Of a stretch of 64,000 nucleotides of DNA, positions 35,114-44,685 are shown one piece after another. This stretch comes from Nostoc sp. PCC 7107 (GTDB lineage Bacteria > Cyanobacteriota > Cyanobacteriia > Cyanobacteriales > Nostocaceae), in NCBI RefSeq assembly GCF_000316625.1, contig NC_019676.1:1909001-1973000 (forward strand), given 5' to 3'. Made by a program: the position numbers and the translations under genes. Each line of letters begins with the position of its first letter. The stretch's first letter is position 1. The notes under the pieces are model-generated. The model was given only the letters and a program-made list of their open reading frames with translations. It made no database searches and was not told the origin of the DNA.

Positions 35114-36390
35114 AAGTTCAATTGCTCTATTCGCTCAATGATCGTAACGTTGACATGAATCAAGTTAGCAGTCAACGTCAATTAGCAATTTCGATTTCTG
35201 CGGTCGCAGATCAGGTTGAGGAGCGTTTACCGCTAAATTTATGCCTAATTCTAGATAAAAGCGGTTCGATGCACGGCAAACCGATGCAAACTGTCATTAC
35301 AGCAGTAGAGCAATTATTAGATAAATTACAGCCTGGCGATCGCATCTCGATTGTGGCTTTTTCTGGTTCTGCGGAAGTGATTGTACACAATCAAGTAATT
35401 CAAGACCCCAGTACGATTAAATTGCTGTTAAAAAACAAACTCAGCGCCAGTGGTGGAACGGCCATTGCGGAAGGTTTGAAGTTGGGAATCACAGAACTTA
35501 TGCAAGGTGCTAAAGGCGCTGTTTCCCAGGCTTTTCTCCTGACCGATGGATATGGTGAAAGCAGTTTGCGGCTGTGGAAGTGGGAAATCGGCAGCGATGA
35601 CAATAAGCGATGTTTAGAACTGGCGCAAAAGGCAGCTAAAATCAATCTGACCATCAACACCCTGGGATTTGGCAATAACTGGAACTCAGATTTACTCGAA
35701 CAAGTTGCTGATGCTGGCGGCGGGAGTTTAGCTTACATTGAGCATCCAGAACAAGTTTTAGAACGATTTAGCCGTTTGTTTAGTCGAATTAGATCAATAG
35801 GGCTAACAAATGCTTATTTGCAGTTTTCACTGGTACCGAATGTCCGACTTGCAGAACTCAAACCCATCGCCCAAGTTTCTCCAGACACAATTGAGTTACC
35901 AGTGCAGCTAGAAACTGATGGTGGCTTTACTGTGCGTTTAGGCGATTTAATGCAGGATGTAGAACGCGTAGTTTTGGTGAATCTTTATTTAGGGCGATTA
36001 CCAGAAGCAGAACAAGTAATTGGACAGATGCAAATTCGTTACGACAACCCAGCATTAAACCAAGAGTGCTTACTCACCCCTAACGTAACGATATCTGCCC
36101 ATGTCGTCAGAACATATCAACCTGACCTCAATCCCCAAGTACAGCAGTCTATTTTGACATTAGCCAAGTATCGCCAAACTCAGTTAGCTGAGATGAAACT
36201 ACAACAGGGCGATCGCCTTGGTGCAGCAACAATGTTGCAAACTGCTGCTAAAACCGCTTTACAAATTGGCGATACGAACGCAGCCAATGTTCTGCAAACA
36301 TCCGCAACTCATCTGCAATCTGGCGAACAACTCTCTTCCGCCGAACTTAAAAAAACACGAATTGTATCGAAGACATCTTTACAAGAATGA
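35110..36390 (+). CDS. von Willebrand factor A domain protein, second copy
   Basis: A 426-residue paralogue of the preceding protein, alike along its whole length. The MIDAS is intact: DKSGSMHG, GGTAIAEG and LLTDGYG. It differs by an insertion of about 13 residues after LLTDGYG (YGESSLRLWKWEIGSDDN). The C-terminal helical tail (LAKYRQTQLAEMKLQQGDRL, then GAATMLQTAAKTALQIGD) is the most conserved part between the copies. Translational coupling to the first copy through ATGA suggests the two proteins are made together and may form a heteromer. Confidence 0.88.
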   Translation: MKVQLLYSLNDRNVDMNQVSSQRQLAISISAVADQVEERLPLNLCLILDKSGSMHGKPMQTVITAVEQLLDKLQPGDRISIVAFSGSAEVIVHNQVIQDPSTIKLLLKNKLSASGGTAIAEGLKLGITELMQGAKGAVSQAFLLTDGYGESSLRLWKWEIGSDDNKRCLELAQKAAKINLTINTLGFGNNWNSDLLEQVADAGGGSLAYIEHPEQVLERFSRLFSRIRSIGLTNAYLQFSLVPNVRLAELKPIAQVSPDTIELPVQLETDGGFTVRLGDLMQDVERVVLVNLYLGRLPEAEQVIGQMQIRYDNPALNQECLLTPNVTISAHVVRTYQPDLNPQVQQSILTLAKYRQTQLAEMKLQQGDRLGAATMLQTAAKTALQIGDTNAANVLQTSATHLQSGEQLSSAELKKTRIVSKTSLQE

Positions 36391-36512
36391 TTAATCGTGC
36401 ATAGAATACATAGCTTCCCCTCATAATCGACTTTTGACAATTACCTGGAATATTTCAGCAATTTTTAATAATTCTGTTACTAAATGTTGCTATATTAAGT
36501 TCCAAGAGAGGT

Positions 36513-36537
36513 AAAAAGCTTATCTCCTAAGCTTTTT
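36513..36537 (+). terminator. hairpin terminator after the vWA pair
   Basis: AAAAAGCTTA (36513-36522) pairs with TAAGCTTTTT (36528-36537); the loop is short and the 3' arm ends in T residues. It lies about 120 bases after the stop. Confidence 0.5.
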
Positions 36538-36745
36538 AGATTGTTACATCTCATTAAATGAGCATAGTTGACCTCCTACAAAATCATCTTTGCTCAGATA
36601 TTAATTTTCAAAAATTCACTAAGAGAATACCTAATACTGTATTAAGAAGCAAAAATAACCAGACTTTACTCTTATCTTAACCAAAAAGTTAAATAATAAT
36701 AAAGAAAGTCTTTTAAAGCACATTTATAGGGTAAATGAAGATTTC
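36538..36745. other. AT-rich spacer, no gene seen
   Basis: Presumed promoter region of the following secreted protein. No ORF or further hairpin seen. Confidence 0.35.
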
Positions 36746-37618
36746 ATGCTAATTAACAAACGTCAACGCTATTTACTAGGACTTGTACTTGCAACTACCT
36801 TAAGTGCAAACATCCAATCTGCAAGCGCTCTCAGTCCAGAGCCAGTGGGCGACTTACAAAGGAGTGCATTAGACACATTTGTAATAGGTTCTAATTTTGC
36901 ACCTTTAGCACCAACTACGTTGCATATTTTCAATAGCAACCAATATGAAGCTTATGCTCATCAAGGGAGCATAAGTCAAAATACTCATTCAACTGCTACC
37001 TTTCCTAACTATGACGGTGGATTATTCCAGGTAGCAGATTCCATGACCAAAGCAATGGAAGAAGCGATCCTTGGTTTTAATATCAATAAATATGACAAAA
37101 CTCTCATGGCTGCTAATAAAGTTTTTGTGAGTAACCAGCATGAAAATGCAATGATGGTTGTCAGTCTTACATCTCAAGAAAGTACTCCTATATCTGGAGA
37201 ACGCGAACCAAAAAAAATTCCACATTCACCAGAGCGAAATCGGCGTTATCAACCTAATTCTCAATATGTCAGACGTGGCACTCTTGTCAGCACTAATTAC
37301 AACGCTATTAGTATGCTGCGGACGATGGAAGATTTACAGAACATCGCTTACTTGGGGATGAACGAAGTTCATACTGAACCAATATCAGATGCTTTAACCA
37401 GAGAACTGAAGGTAACAACTCATGTGGCTTTTGTAACAGATGATTCCTGTGTGAACTTTGCAGATTTCAAACTACCAACAACTTGCCCAAATAAAAATGT
37501 AGATAAGATGGTAGCTACTATGCCCATGATTCATCAAAAAATGTGGCCAGCACAGATGAATAAAGACTTCCATTTTTCGCAGCTTATGAATGTTTCTAAA
37601 GAAATAGCAAGCAAATAA
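36746..37618 (+). CDS. secreted protein, possibly a shortened phosphoesterase relative
   Basis: A 290-residue protein with an N-terminal signal peptide (hydrophobic residues about 9-22, cleavage near ASA-LSP). The segment VRRGTLVSTNYNAISMLRTM, then EDLQNIAYLGMNEVHTEPIS, resembles the C-terminal end of secreted alkaline-phosphatase-like phosphoesterases, which carry a similar YNTTSMLRTIE pattern. An upstream KVFVSNQHENAMMVVSL recalls the beta-propeller part of such enzymes. No phosphatase active site is visible, so it may be an internally deleted remnant or a separate binding protein. I am unsure. Confidence 0.4.
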   Translation: MLINKRQRYLLGLVLATTLSANIQSASALSPEPVGDLQRSALDTFVIGSNFAPLAPTTLHIFNSNQYEAYAHQGSISQNTHSTATFPNYDGGLFQVADSMTKAMEEAILGFNINKYDKTLMAANKVFVSNQHENAMMVVSLTSQESTPISGEREPKKIPHSPERNRRYQPNSQYVRRGTLVSTNYNAISMLRTMEDLQNIAYLGMNEVHTEPISDALTRELKVTTHVAFVTDDSCVNFADFKLPTTCPNKNVDKMVATMPMIHQKMWPAQMNKDFHFSQLMNVSKEIASK

Positions 37619-37761
37619 ACCGCTATAAATATTAGTTGCAAAGCTGATGAAGTGTGTGAGACCATACAAAACATTGCAACTTCAAATCAAACTGGATTTT
37701 TACACAAATAAAATATTTTCTGATAGCGATTTTCTTCTTGGTGAGGTAAAAGGAGAAAGCT
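37619..37761. other. spacer
   Basis: Between the secreted protein and the short ORF below. Nothing coding seen. Confidence 0.3.
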
Positions 37762-37851
37762 ATGCAGCAGATTAATAAACTAGAAAATGCAGAATATCGG
37801 CAAATTATTGCAGCATGTATGTATATAGAATGCTTTTATACCGGATTCTGA
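37762..37851 (+). CDS. very short ORF, 29 aa
   Basis: A strong ribosome binding site (AAAAGGAGAAAGCT) precedes ATG and the peptide MQQINKLENAEYRQIIAACM, ending YIECFYTGF. It may be a leader peptide or the remnant start of a lost gene. I do not recognise it. Confidence 0.25.
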   Translation: MQQINKLENAEYRQIIAACMYIECFYTGF

Positions 37852-38071
37852 AGTAATCAGAAATAAAAATGTAAGTCAAGATGACCTTTAATTACCCTAG
37901 GTTTATCATAATATCACCAATAGCCAAGCTACATAAATTCAGCAAATCAAATTTTTGATGACAGGAAGAAGGTAAAACATGAGTTTTATCTTTCATGATT
38001 TTTCTGTCACAAATTATTTAAAATTCCTGAGTAGTATGTTTTAGTGTTACCAATCACTTCTTGGATTAATA
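37852..38071. other. spacer upstream of ureD
   Basis: AT-rich spacer that should carry the ureD promoter. I looked for an NtcA site (GTA-N8-TAC) and saw only a poor match with wrong spacing. Confidence 0.35.
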
Positions 38072-38908
38072 ATGATTGATAACCTACAAACAGCAGTTGC
38101 TTGGCATGGCAAACTTAACTTAATCTACGCCGATCGCCAAAATTCCACCCAACTAATTTACAATCATCATCAAGCACCGCTAAAAGTGCAACGACCGTTT
38201 TACCCAGAAGGGGAAAAAGTCTGTCATAGCGTTATTTTACATACAGCTGGGGGAGTTGTGGGCAGCGATCGCTTATCATCTCATTTTCACCTCCAACCGA
38301 ACACCCAAGCTTTAATTACTACAGCCGCAGCTAGTAAGATATACCGCAGTAATGGCTTGCAAGCCAGACAAACCATCGATATCCAAATTGATGCGGGTGC
38401 TTGTTTAGAATTCTTACCCCAAGAAACAATTTTATTTAACGGCGCAGATTATCGCCAAGATTTGCGAGTAGAATTAGCCACGGGAGCTTGTTTTTTAGGC
38501 TGGGAAATTACCCGGTGTGGTCGCAGCGCCAGAGGAGAGAAATTTTTAGAGGGAAAATGGCGATCGCATACGGAAATTTGGCAACAAGGTGTTCCATTAT
38601 GGATAGATCGTCAATTTTTACCAGGGAACACAGATATTTTTCACAGTCCACATGGTTTATTTGGACAGCCAATTGTTGGTAGCTTGCTTTGGCTTGGTCA
38701 TCCAGTCTCCACAGAAATCATTGAACAAGTCCGTTCTCTCTTTACTAAACACTTAACAGGAGTGACACAACTAGAACATGGACTTTTGTGTAGATATCGC
38801 GGCGCTTCCACATCAGAAGTGAGAAACTGGTTTACGGCTGTTTGGCAGATACTACGGACATCTTTTTTGAGTCGGAATATCTGTATACCAAGAGTTTGGC
38901 AGATTTAA
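38072..38908 (+). CDS. ureD: urease accessory protein UreD
   Basis: UreD helps load nickel into apo-urease, in a complex with UreF and UreG. The 278-residue length is usual. Typical sequences are RPFYPEGEKVCHSVILHTAG, GGVVGSDRLSSHFHLQPNTQ, LITTAAASKIYRSNG and LEFLPQETILFNGADYRQD. It is the first gene of a ureD-ureA-ureB unit (gap of 22 bases to ureA). ureE, ureF and ureG are not in the window and must lie elsewhere. Confidence 0.92.
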   Translation: MIDNLQTAVAWHGKLNLIYADRQNSTQLIYNHHQAPLKVQRPFYPEGEKVCHSVILHTAGGVVGSDRLSSHFHLQPNTQALITTAAASKIYRSNGLQARQTIDIQIDAGACLEFLPQETILFNGADYRQDLRVELATGACFLGWEITRCGRSARGEKFLEGKWRSHTEIWQQGVPLWIDRQFLPGNTDIFHSPHGLFGQPIVGSLLWLGHPVSTEIIEQVRSLFTKHLTGVTQLEHGLLCRYRGASTSEVRNWFTAVWQILRTSFLSRNICIPRVWQI

Positions 38909-38930
38909 ATGAACTACAAAGGATGCAAAG

Positions 38931-39233
38931 ATGCAACTTACGCCGCAGGAAAAAGATAAACTATTAATTTTTACTGCTGCTTTATTAGCGGAGAGACGAA
39001 AAGAAAGGGGTTTGAAATTAAATTATCCTGAAGCAGTGGCTTATATTTCTGCGGCGATTTTAGAAGGTGCAAGAGATGGACATACTGTTGCAGAATTGAT
39101 GAGTTACGGCACAAATTTATTAACAAGAGATGAGGTGATGGAAGGTGTACCAGAAATGGTGCATGAAGTCCAAGTAGAAGCAACCTTTCCTGATGGGACT
39201 AAGTTAGTAACAGTACATAATCCTATTCGTTAA
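38931..39233 (+). CDS. ureA: urease subunit gamma
   Basis: The 100-residue gamma subunit of cytoplasmic urease, which hydrolyses urea to ammonia and carbamate. It begins [20 protein letters not shown] and contains the family sequences [34 protein letters not shown] and a C-terminal [15 protein letters not shown]. Length and sequence are fully typical. ureB follows by seven bases. Confidence 0.96.
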   Translation: MQLTPQEKDKLLIFTAALLAERRKERGLKLNYPEAVAYISAAILEGARDGHTVAELMSYGTNLLTRDEVMEGVPEMVHEVQVEATFPDGTKLVTVHNPIR

Positions 39234-39240
39234 TTTAAAT

Positions 39241-39555
39241 ATGATGATTCCAGGGGAAATTATTCCAGCCGCAGGGGAAATAGAACTAAATGCAGGTCGT
39301 TCTACTGTAAAATTGCAAGTTGCAAATACAGGCGATCGCCCTATACAAATAGGTTCTCATTTTCACTTTTATGAAGTCAACAATGCCCTAAATTTTGATA
39401 GAGAACAAGCGCGGGGGATGCGTCTTGATATTCCCGCCGGGACAGCAGTCCGTTTTGAACCAGGGGATGAAAAGGAAGTTACATTAGTTCCTTTGGTTGG
39501 TAGTCGTCAAGTTTATGGGTTTAATGGCAAAATCAATGGAAATTTATCTACCTAA
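39241..39555 (+). CDS. ureB: urease subunit beta
   Basis: The 104-residue beta subunit. It begins with [19 protein letters not shown] and includes [27 protein letters not shown]-type [20 protein letters not shown] and a C-terminal [16 protein letters not shown]. The start may be the second Met. Its stop codon lies within a strong terminator hairpin. ureC, normally next, is about 2.1 kb further on, beyond two opposite-strand genes. Confidence 0.95.
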   Translation: MMIPGEIIPAAGEIELNAGRSTVKLQVANTGDRPIQIGSHFHFYEVNNALNFDREQARGMRLDIPAGTAVRFEPGDEKEVTLVPLVGSRQVYGFNGKINGNLST

Positions 39556-39573
39556 ATTTATTAGGTAGATAAA
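39543..39573. terminator. 13-bp perfect hairpin ending ureDAB
   Basis: Bases 39543-39555 are the exact reverse complement of 39561-39573, with a five-base loop. It includes the ureB stop codon and lies between the convergent ends of ureB and the TOPRIM-like gene. It probably ends transcription from both sides. Confidence 0.65.
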
Positions 39574-39582
39574 TAATATGTT

Positions 39583-40332
39583 CTACGTACCTGAGATTGA
39601 TTTAGCAACTATCTGTGTAGTTGCAATTAAATTTTGTGTAAAAGTAGCATATCCCTTTGGACAAAAATTTTTGATAATTTCTAAATCAATCTCAAAAGCA
39701 AGTTTCCAACGAATTTGTAGAGGGCGTTGATTGGTAACATTTTCAGATAGGTATGCTGATTTAGTGATCGCATTTTCTAAAATATCTTTTCCTCCATCTA
39801 ATTCTTTTAAATTTTCTAGATGTTCAATCTCTACACCTAAAATTCTTGATATAGTTGGGGTGTCCGCCAACAACCATATTTCAAAATTTTTAATTGCTAA
39901 ACCTCCTGCACTGCGATCAACAATTTTTTGCCCGTTAGTATCTAGATGGTAATCACGAATTTTATTTAAGGCGCGTTCTAAGTCAATTTGTCTTTGTTGA
40001 AGCTTATCATCTGCATCAACCACAATCAGGATCATATCAACTTCTTCAGGTTTCCACGCGATAATCACCTGTGCTAAATATTTTGGATCTAAAATTGAGT
40101 GTCCTACACGCCTTTTAAAAACTCGACTTTCGCTGATGGATGGATGTCTTTGGACAAAATCACAATCAGGCAAACCCAAATTATTGATTTCTCGTCTAAT
40201 TAAGGTATGCAATGCCCCTTCTTTATCTCTTTCAATAACTTTTCCACCATCTTCTGGCTTAATGTAGGGAATACTTGCTCCGAGTTCTGCCTCTCCTTCA
40301 GCAATTAGCCCAATACGAATCGCCCGATTCAT
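39583..40332 (-). CDS. TOPRIM-like (DUF4276-type) protein, second gene of AAA pair
   Basis: A 249-residue protein. IRIGLIAEGEAE near the N-terminus (about 5-16) and DMILIVVDADDK at about residues 98-109 match the two acidic motifs of TOPRIM-type nucleases (the EG..E and DxD strands). A later GGLAIKNFEIWLLAD adds to the DUF4276-like pattern. TOPRIM folds bind Mg2+ and cut or bind nucleic acid. Its start overlaps the stop of the ATPase gene (ATGA, 40329-40332), so the two are translationally coupled. By analogy with AbiL- and PARIS-type pairs, it may be the effector, with the ATPase as sensor; this is inference. Confidence 0.65.
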   Translation of the reverse strand: MNRAIRIGLIAEGEAELGASIPYIKPEDGGKVIERDKEGALHTLIRREINNLGLPDCDFVQRHPSISESRVFKRRVGHSILDPKYLAQVIIAWKPEEVDMILIVVDADDKLQQRQIDLERALNKIRDYHLDTNGQKIVDRSAGGLAIKNFEIWLLADTPTISRILGVEIEHLENLKELDGGKDILENAITKSAYLSENVTNQRPLQIRWKLAFEIDLEIIKNFCPKGYATFTQNLIATTQIVAKSISGT

Positions 40333-41459
40333 ACTGGATTACCTCCAAACACATTCGTAAACCAAAGTTCACCTAATGCTCCATCATAAGCTTCTAAGGC
40401 TTTTTGGAAGCGTTCTGAATCAACGGGTAAGGAATGTATTTGAGTTTTACCTGCGGTGTCTAACTCAACAGCACGCACTTGGTGAGGTTCTACATAATTT
40501 AGTAATACTGGAGAATGAGTTGTGATTAAAACTTGAACAGGTTTACCTGTAATACCCTCTGTAGAAATTATTTGCAATAATTCCATCATTTTGTGCAACA
40601 ACCAAGGATGAACTCCGTTTTCTATCTCTTCAAAACAAATAATACTGGGGGTATTTTCTTGATAAAGTGCGGTTAGAAATGCCAAAATTCTAAGTGTACC
40701 ATCAGATATATCAGAAGCAGGGATATGATGTTCAGAATATCTATCGATTAATTCCAGTAAAAAGGTTCTATCTTCTCTCCGCAGTAAAGAAATTCTCTGT
40801 ATATTAGGAACAAGCCGTGTCAAACGTTCCTCCAACTCATCAAAACTTTTACGATTACTCAGCAAAATATCAGCTAGAGCATCAACAACTCCCTGTCCCG
40901 TTTTATCCATCCCACTAGTTGATGGAACATTATTAGAGAGACTAATCGGGGCAAAATCGTAAATACTAACTTTTCTAATTGCCTTAGCTACAGTAAAATT
41001 TAAATAATGATTAGAAACTAAAAAATTCCTGAGTTCTTTTGTATATTGACTTCTTCCAAGAGGACTCTGAGGATAGCCTGGATCTTGACCATTAATAGTC
41101 ACTATTCGTTGAGGATAATCAAGACGAACTGAAATGAATGAAATCGATTCTTGGCTTTCTATATTTTGACAAGAAATAACCTCAAATAAAAGATAATCTT
41201 GCTTACCCTGCCAGAATTTTGATTGAATGTTTTGATAGTTAGGATTTACAGTTATTAAAGATTGAGCAAAAAAAGATATTGCCTCTGAAACACTAGTATT
41301 AATTACTAACCTTTGGAGAAAGTCAGATAATACATATAAAGCTTCACAAATATTTGACTTACCAGAACCATTAGGGCCAATAAATACAGTTAATGGTTCT
41401 AAATCAACTTCATTATCAAACAGGCTCTTGTAGTGCTGAATTCGCAGTTTAGATAACAT
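40329..41459 (-). CDS. AAA (ABC/SMC-type) ATPase, first gene of pair
   Basis: A 376-residue ATPase of the AAA_15/AAA_21 (OLD-like, SMC-related) kind. It begins MLSKLRIQHYKSLFDNEVDL and has Walker A GPNGSGKSN at about residues 28-36, a signature-like SDGTLRILAFLTALY at about 256-270, Walker B IICFEEIENGVHP and a switch histidine in LITTHSPVLLNY. No nuclease domain is fused to it; that function may be in the downstream TOPRIM-like protein. The pair lies on the opposite strand to urease genes, between ureB and ureC. Confidence 0.85.
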   Translation of the reverse strand: MLSKLRIQHYKSLFDNEVDLEPLTVFIGPNGSGKSNICEALYVLSDFLQRLVINTSVSEAISFFAQSLITVNPNYQNIQSKFWQGKQDYLLFEVISCQNIESQESISFISVRLDYPQRIVTINGQDPGYPQSPLGRSQYTKELRNFLVSNHYLNFTVAKAIRKVSIYDFAPISLSNNVPSTSGMDKTGQGVVDALADILLSNRKSFDELEERLTRLVPNIQRISLLRREDRTFLLELIDRYSEHHIPASDISDGTLRILAFLTALYQENTPSIICFEEIENGVHPWLLHKMMELLQIISTEGITGKPVQVLITTHSPVLLNYVEPHQVRAVELDTAGKTQIHSLPVDSERFQKALEAYDGALGELWFTNVFGGNPV

Positions 41460-41671
41460 TTTACCTTGGTTTTATATTCCTCTGTTTGCTTAAGATAATT
41501 CTATAGTTTAGTCATTTATAACTTTGGTTTCACCTACTCTAAAATTTTATTTACATACACTGACCACTACTAAAAAATTATAACTAAATTATAAATTTAT
41601 ACAAAAATTACCCCTGCTCTTGCCAAAATAGCTCAAAAATAATGAAAGCAAAATAGTTATAAAAGTATATT
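41460..41671. promoter_or_regulatory. divergent spacer, presumed promoter for ureC and the ATPase
   Basis: A 212-base AT-rich spacer. As ureC is cut off from ureDAB by the inserted pair and a terminator, its promoter must be here. TATAAA-like boxes are too many to choose one. No GTA-N8-TAC (NtcA) site was seen. Confidence 0.4.
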
Positions 41672-43378
41672 ATGCCTTACAGAATCTCTCGCCAAGCATA
41701 CGCAGAAACATACGGGCCAACAGTAGGCGATCGCATCCGTCTCGCTGATACAGAATTATTTATCGAAGTCGAACAAGACTTTACTACCTACGGCGATGAA
41801 GTAAAATTTGGCGGTGGTAAAGTTATTCGGGATGGCATGGGACAATCCCCCATTTCTAACGCCGATGGCGCTGTAGATTTAGTCATTACCAATGCTTTGA
41901 TTCTTGATTGGTGGGGAGTTGTCAAAGCAGACATCGGTATTAAAGATGGCAAGATATTTAAAATCGGGAAAGCGGGTAATCCATATATTCAAGACAATGT
42001 AGATATTATTATTGGCCCTGGAACCGAAGCCTTAGCCGGGGAAGGAATGATTCTCACCGCTGGCGGGATTGATAGCCATATACATTTTATTTGTCCCCAA
42101 CAAATTGAAGTTGCGATCGCCTCTGGAATCACAACGATGATTGGTGGCGGAACTGGGCCTGCTACGGGAACTAACGCCACTACCTGCACTCCCGGCCCTT
42201 GGAACATTTACCGGATGTTACAAGCGGCCGATGCTTTTCCTGTCAACTTAGGTTTTCTGGGTAAAGGTAATGCTAGTCAACCCCAAGCACTAGCAGAACA
42301 AGTCCAAGCAGGTGCAATTGGTTTAAAGCTGCATGAAGACTGGGGAACAACTCCCGCGACGATTGATACTTGTTTGAGTGTGGCTGATGAGTACGATGTG
42401 CAAGTAGCCATCCACACCGATACTCTCAACGAAGCTGGGTTTGTGGAAGATACGATCGCCGCCTTTAAAAACCGTACCATTCACACATACCACACTGAAG
42501 GCGCAGGGGGTGGACACGCACCAGATATTATTAAAGTCTGCGGTCAAGCCAATGTTTTACCGTCTTCTACCAATCCTACCCGTCCCTACACCCTCAACAC
42601 CTTAGACGAACACCTAGATATGTTGATGGTATGTCATCATCTCGACCCAGCGATTCCCGAAGATGTCGCTTTTGCAGAGTCTCGGATACGCCGAGAAACC
42701 ATCGCCGCTGAAGATATTTTGCATGATTTAGGGGCGTTTAGTATGATTTCTTCTGACTCCCAAGCAATGGGGAGAGTGGGTGAGGTGATAATTCGCACAT
42801 GGCAAACAGCCCACAAAATGAAAGTACAACGGGGAAGTCTGGAAGGAGATAGTCAAGCTGACAATTTACGCGCCAAAAGATATGTTGCCAAGTACACCAT
42901 TAACCCAGCGATTACGCATGGTATTGCCGATTTTGTCGGTTCAGTGGAAGCCGGAAAACTCGCAGACTTATGTTTATGGCGACCTGCGTTTTTTGGTGTC
43001 AAACCAGAGATAGTAATTAAAGGTGGAATGATCGCTTGGGCGCAAATGGGTGATGCTAACGCCAGTATTCCTACACCGCAACCAGTACATACAAGGCCGA
43101 TGTTTGGTAGTTTTGCTGGTGCTAGACATGCTACATCCTTCACTTTTGTTTCTCAAGCAGCCTTAGAAAGAGAAATCCCTAGTCAGTTACAATTGCAAAA
43201 ACCAGCTGTTGCTGTTACAGGAACACGTCAGTTGAGTAAAGGCGACTTGAAACTCAATGATGCGTTACCGCAAATAGAGGTAGATGCTGAAACTTACGAA
43301 GTGAGGGCAGACGGGGAATTGCTGACTTGTGAACCTGCAACAGTTTTACCAATGGCGCAGCGTTACTTTCTATTTTGA
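41672..43378 (+). CDS. ureC: urease subunit alpha
   Basis: The 568-residue catalytic subunit, which hydrolyses urea at a di-nickel centre. It begins [20 protein letters not shown]. Nickel and catalytic motifs are all present: [26 protein letters not shown] with the carbamylated lysine, [29 protein letters not shown], and the flap [19 protein letters not shown] region. It is intact and full length, so urease should be functional despite the split locus. A different start is not needed. Confidence 0.96.
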   Translation: MPYRISRQAYAETYGPTVGDRIRLADTELFIEVEQDFTTYGDEVKFGGGKVIRDGMGQSPISNADGAVDLVITNALILDWWGVVKADIGIKDGKIFKIGKAGNPYIQDNVDIIIGPGTEALAGEGMILTAGGIDSHIHFICPQQIEVAIASGITTMIGGGTGPATGTNATTCTPGPWNIYRMLQAADAFPVNLGFLGKGNASQPQALAEQVQAGAIGLKLHEDWGTTPATIDTCLSVADEYDVQVAIHTDTLNEAGFVEDTIAAFKNRTIHTYHTEGAGGGHAPDIIKVCGQANVLPSSTNPTRPYTLNTLDEHLDMLMVCHHLDPAIPEDVAFAESRIRRETIAAEDILHDLGAFSMISSDSQAMGRVGEVIIRTWQTAHKMKVQRGSLEGDSQADNLRAKRYVAKYTINPAITHGIADFVGSVEAGKLADLCLWRPAFFGVKPEIVIKGGMIAWAQMGDANASIPTPQPVHTRPMFGSFAGARHATSFTFVSQAALEREIPSQLQLQKPAVAVTGTRQLSKGDLKLNDALPQIEVDAETYEVRADGELLTCEPATVLPMAQRYFLF

Positions 43379-43549
43379 TATTAAAAATGAGAAAAGAGAA
43401 AGCGATCGCCTTCTCTCTTCTCATTTATCAGTCCCACTAGTTTTTAACTACCTGTCATATCATGTTCGTCTAATTACATATCAGCGTTCACGATGAGTAT
43501 TAAACTAGACGCTATATTACAGAAGTTTTTCCCACCAAATTTGATACTT
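43379..43549. other. spacer after ureC
   Basis: Contains an AGAAAGCGATCGCCTTCTCT palindrome around a HIP1 octamer at about 43397-43416, possibly a terminator between ureC and the convergent gene. No coding feature. Confidence 0.4.
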
Positions 43550-44236
43550 TTACTTGGAAGGAGATACAGAACCTGGTTGAATGCTACTGTCAGGTGTACC
43601 GCTAGAATCTGGTGCGGGAGTTACACTACCAGGAGTTGTGGAATCTGGTGCTGTTGTGCTGCCTGGGGCTGGCGTAATTTGATTAGGAATTGTGGAATCT
43701 GGTGCTGTTGTGCTACCAGGAGTTGTGGAATCTGGTGCTGGAGTTAAACTACCAGGAGTTGTAGAATCTGGTGCTGGAGTTAAACTACCAGGAGTTGTAG
43801 AATCTGGTGTAGTTGTGCTACCTGGGGCTGGTGTAATTTGATTCGGAGTTGTGGAATCTGGTAAAGTTGTGCCGCCTGGGGCTGGTGTTGTATTGGTAGG
43901 ATTGGTAGTATCTGGTACTGTAGTACTGTCGGGAGTCGATTCAGGTGCGGTTGTGCTGTCGGGTGTTGTACTTTCAGAAGGCTGTGTTTCGGGTACAGTG
44001 GTAGTACCGGAAGAAGTTGGAGTGAGTGGTTGACCGTTGGGACAACGAGAATTTAAGGGGAAACGTTCACACAGAATTTTTAACCCTTCTGGTGACAACT
44101 CAATTTCCGTTGGTGAACTAGTGGATGTGCTACTGGATTGAGCAATTGGGGAGTTACTGGATTGAGCAACTGCAACGTTAGCACTGAAAGCCAAAGTCAA
44201 AGCTGTACCAATCAACGACAGAGATTTTCCCTTCAT
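43550..44236 (-). CDS. secreted Pro/Thr/Ser-rich repeat protein
   Basis: A 228-residue exported protein. A signal peptide ends near residue 24 (VAVAQSS). A short conserved part follows (LSPEGLKILCERFPLNSRCP, about 46-65), with two cysteines. The remaining about 150 residues are imperfect repeats of a TTPGS-TPAPDS type unit (about 12 residues; for example DSTTPGSLTPAP repeated). Such regions are usually extended and surface-exposed. The repeat tract is probably variable in length between strains. Function unknown. Confidence 0.7.
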   Translation of the reverse strand: MKGKSLSLIGTALTLAFSANVAVAQSSNSPIAQSSSTSTSSPTEIELSPEGLKILCERFPLNSRCPNGQPLTPTSSGTTTVPETQPSESTTPDSTTAPESTPDSTTVPDTTNPTNTTPAPGGTTLPDSTTPNQITPAPGSTTTPDSTTPGSLTPAPDSTTPGSLTPAPDSTTPGSTTAPDSTIPNQITPAPGSTTAPDSTTPGSVTPAPDSSGTPDSSIQPGSVSPSK

Positions 44237-44685
44237 TATGAAATTAACCTCAACGGAAACAGAACACTCGCCCCATTAAACCAAACAATTAAATTTAGAA
44301 AATCATCCTAAAAGCTGATGTTTATTTATGCTGTTGAATTTAGCTGTAGATGCTAGAAAATATTAGTCTTAATGGTTTACCTCAAGCATCTTAGTTGTTA
44401 TAAATACAAAAATATCAGCAAGTAAATCTAGTTATCAAAAGGAAAATGCCTGATAAAATCAGAGATGCAAAATATAAAACAGAAATTTATCAATGTAATG
44501 CAGATAACTCAACCAATTAAATTTAATTACTGTCCATGATATTGTCTAGAAAATTATTAAAATGTTTTATCTGACGCGACTCAATATTCTACAAACTATT
44601 CCAACCATTCCCACTTTTGTTATTTGAGCTACTGAAACATCCTCTAAATAATGCTGAAAGTTATATTCTTCAACCAAAATCTAAA
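44237..44685. other. intergenic region, no gene seen
   Basis: AT-rich spacer of about 450 bases. No ORF, repeat or strong hairpin noticed. Confidence 0.4.

Noticed and set aside
38030-38071. NtcA site upstream of ureD
   Set aside because: A GTA and TAC pair exists but with the wrong spacing (not eight bases).
43493-43747. Repetitive ORF antisense to the Pro/Thr-rich gene
   Set aside because: It mirrors the repeats of the opposite-strand gene, which has a signal peptide and natural composition.
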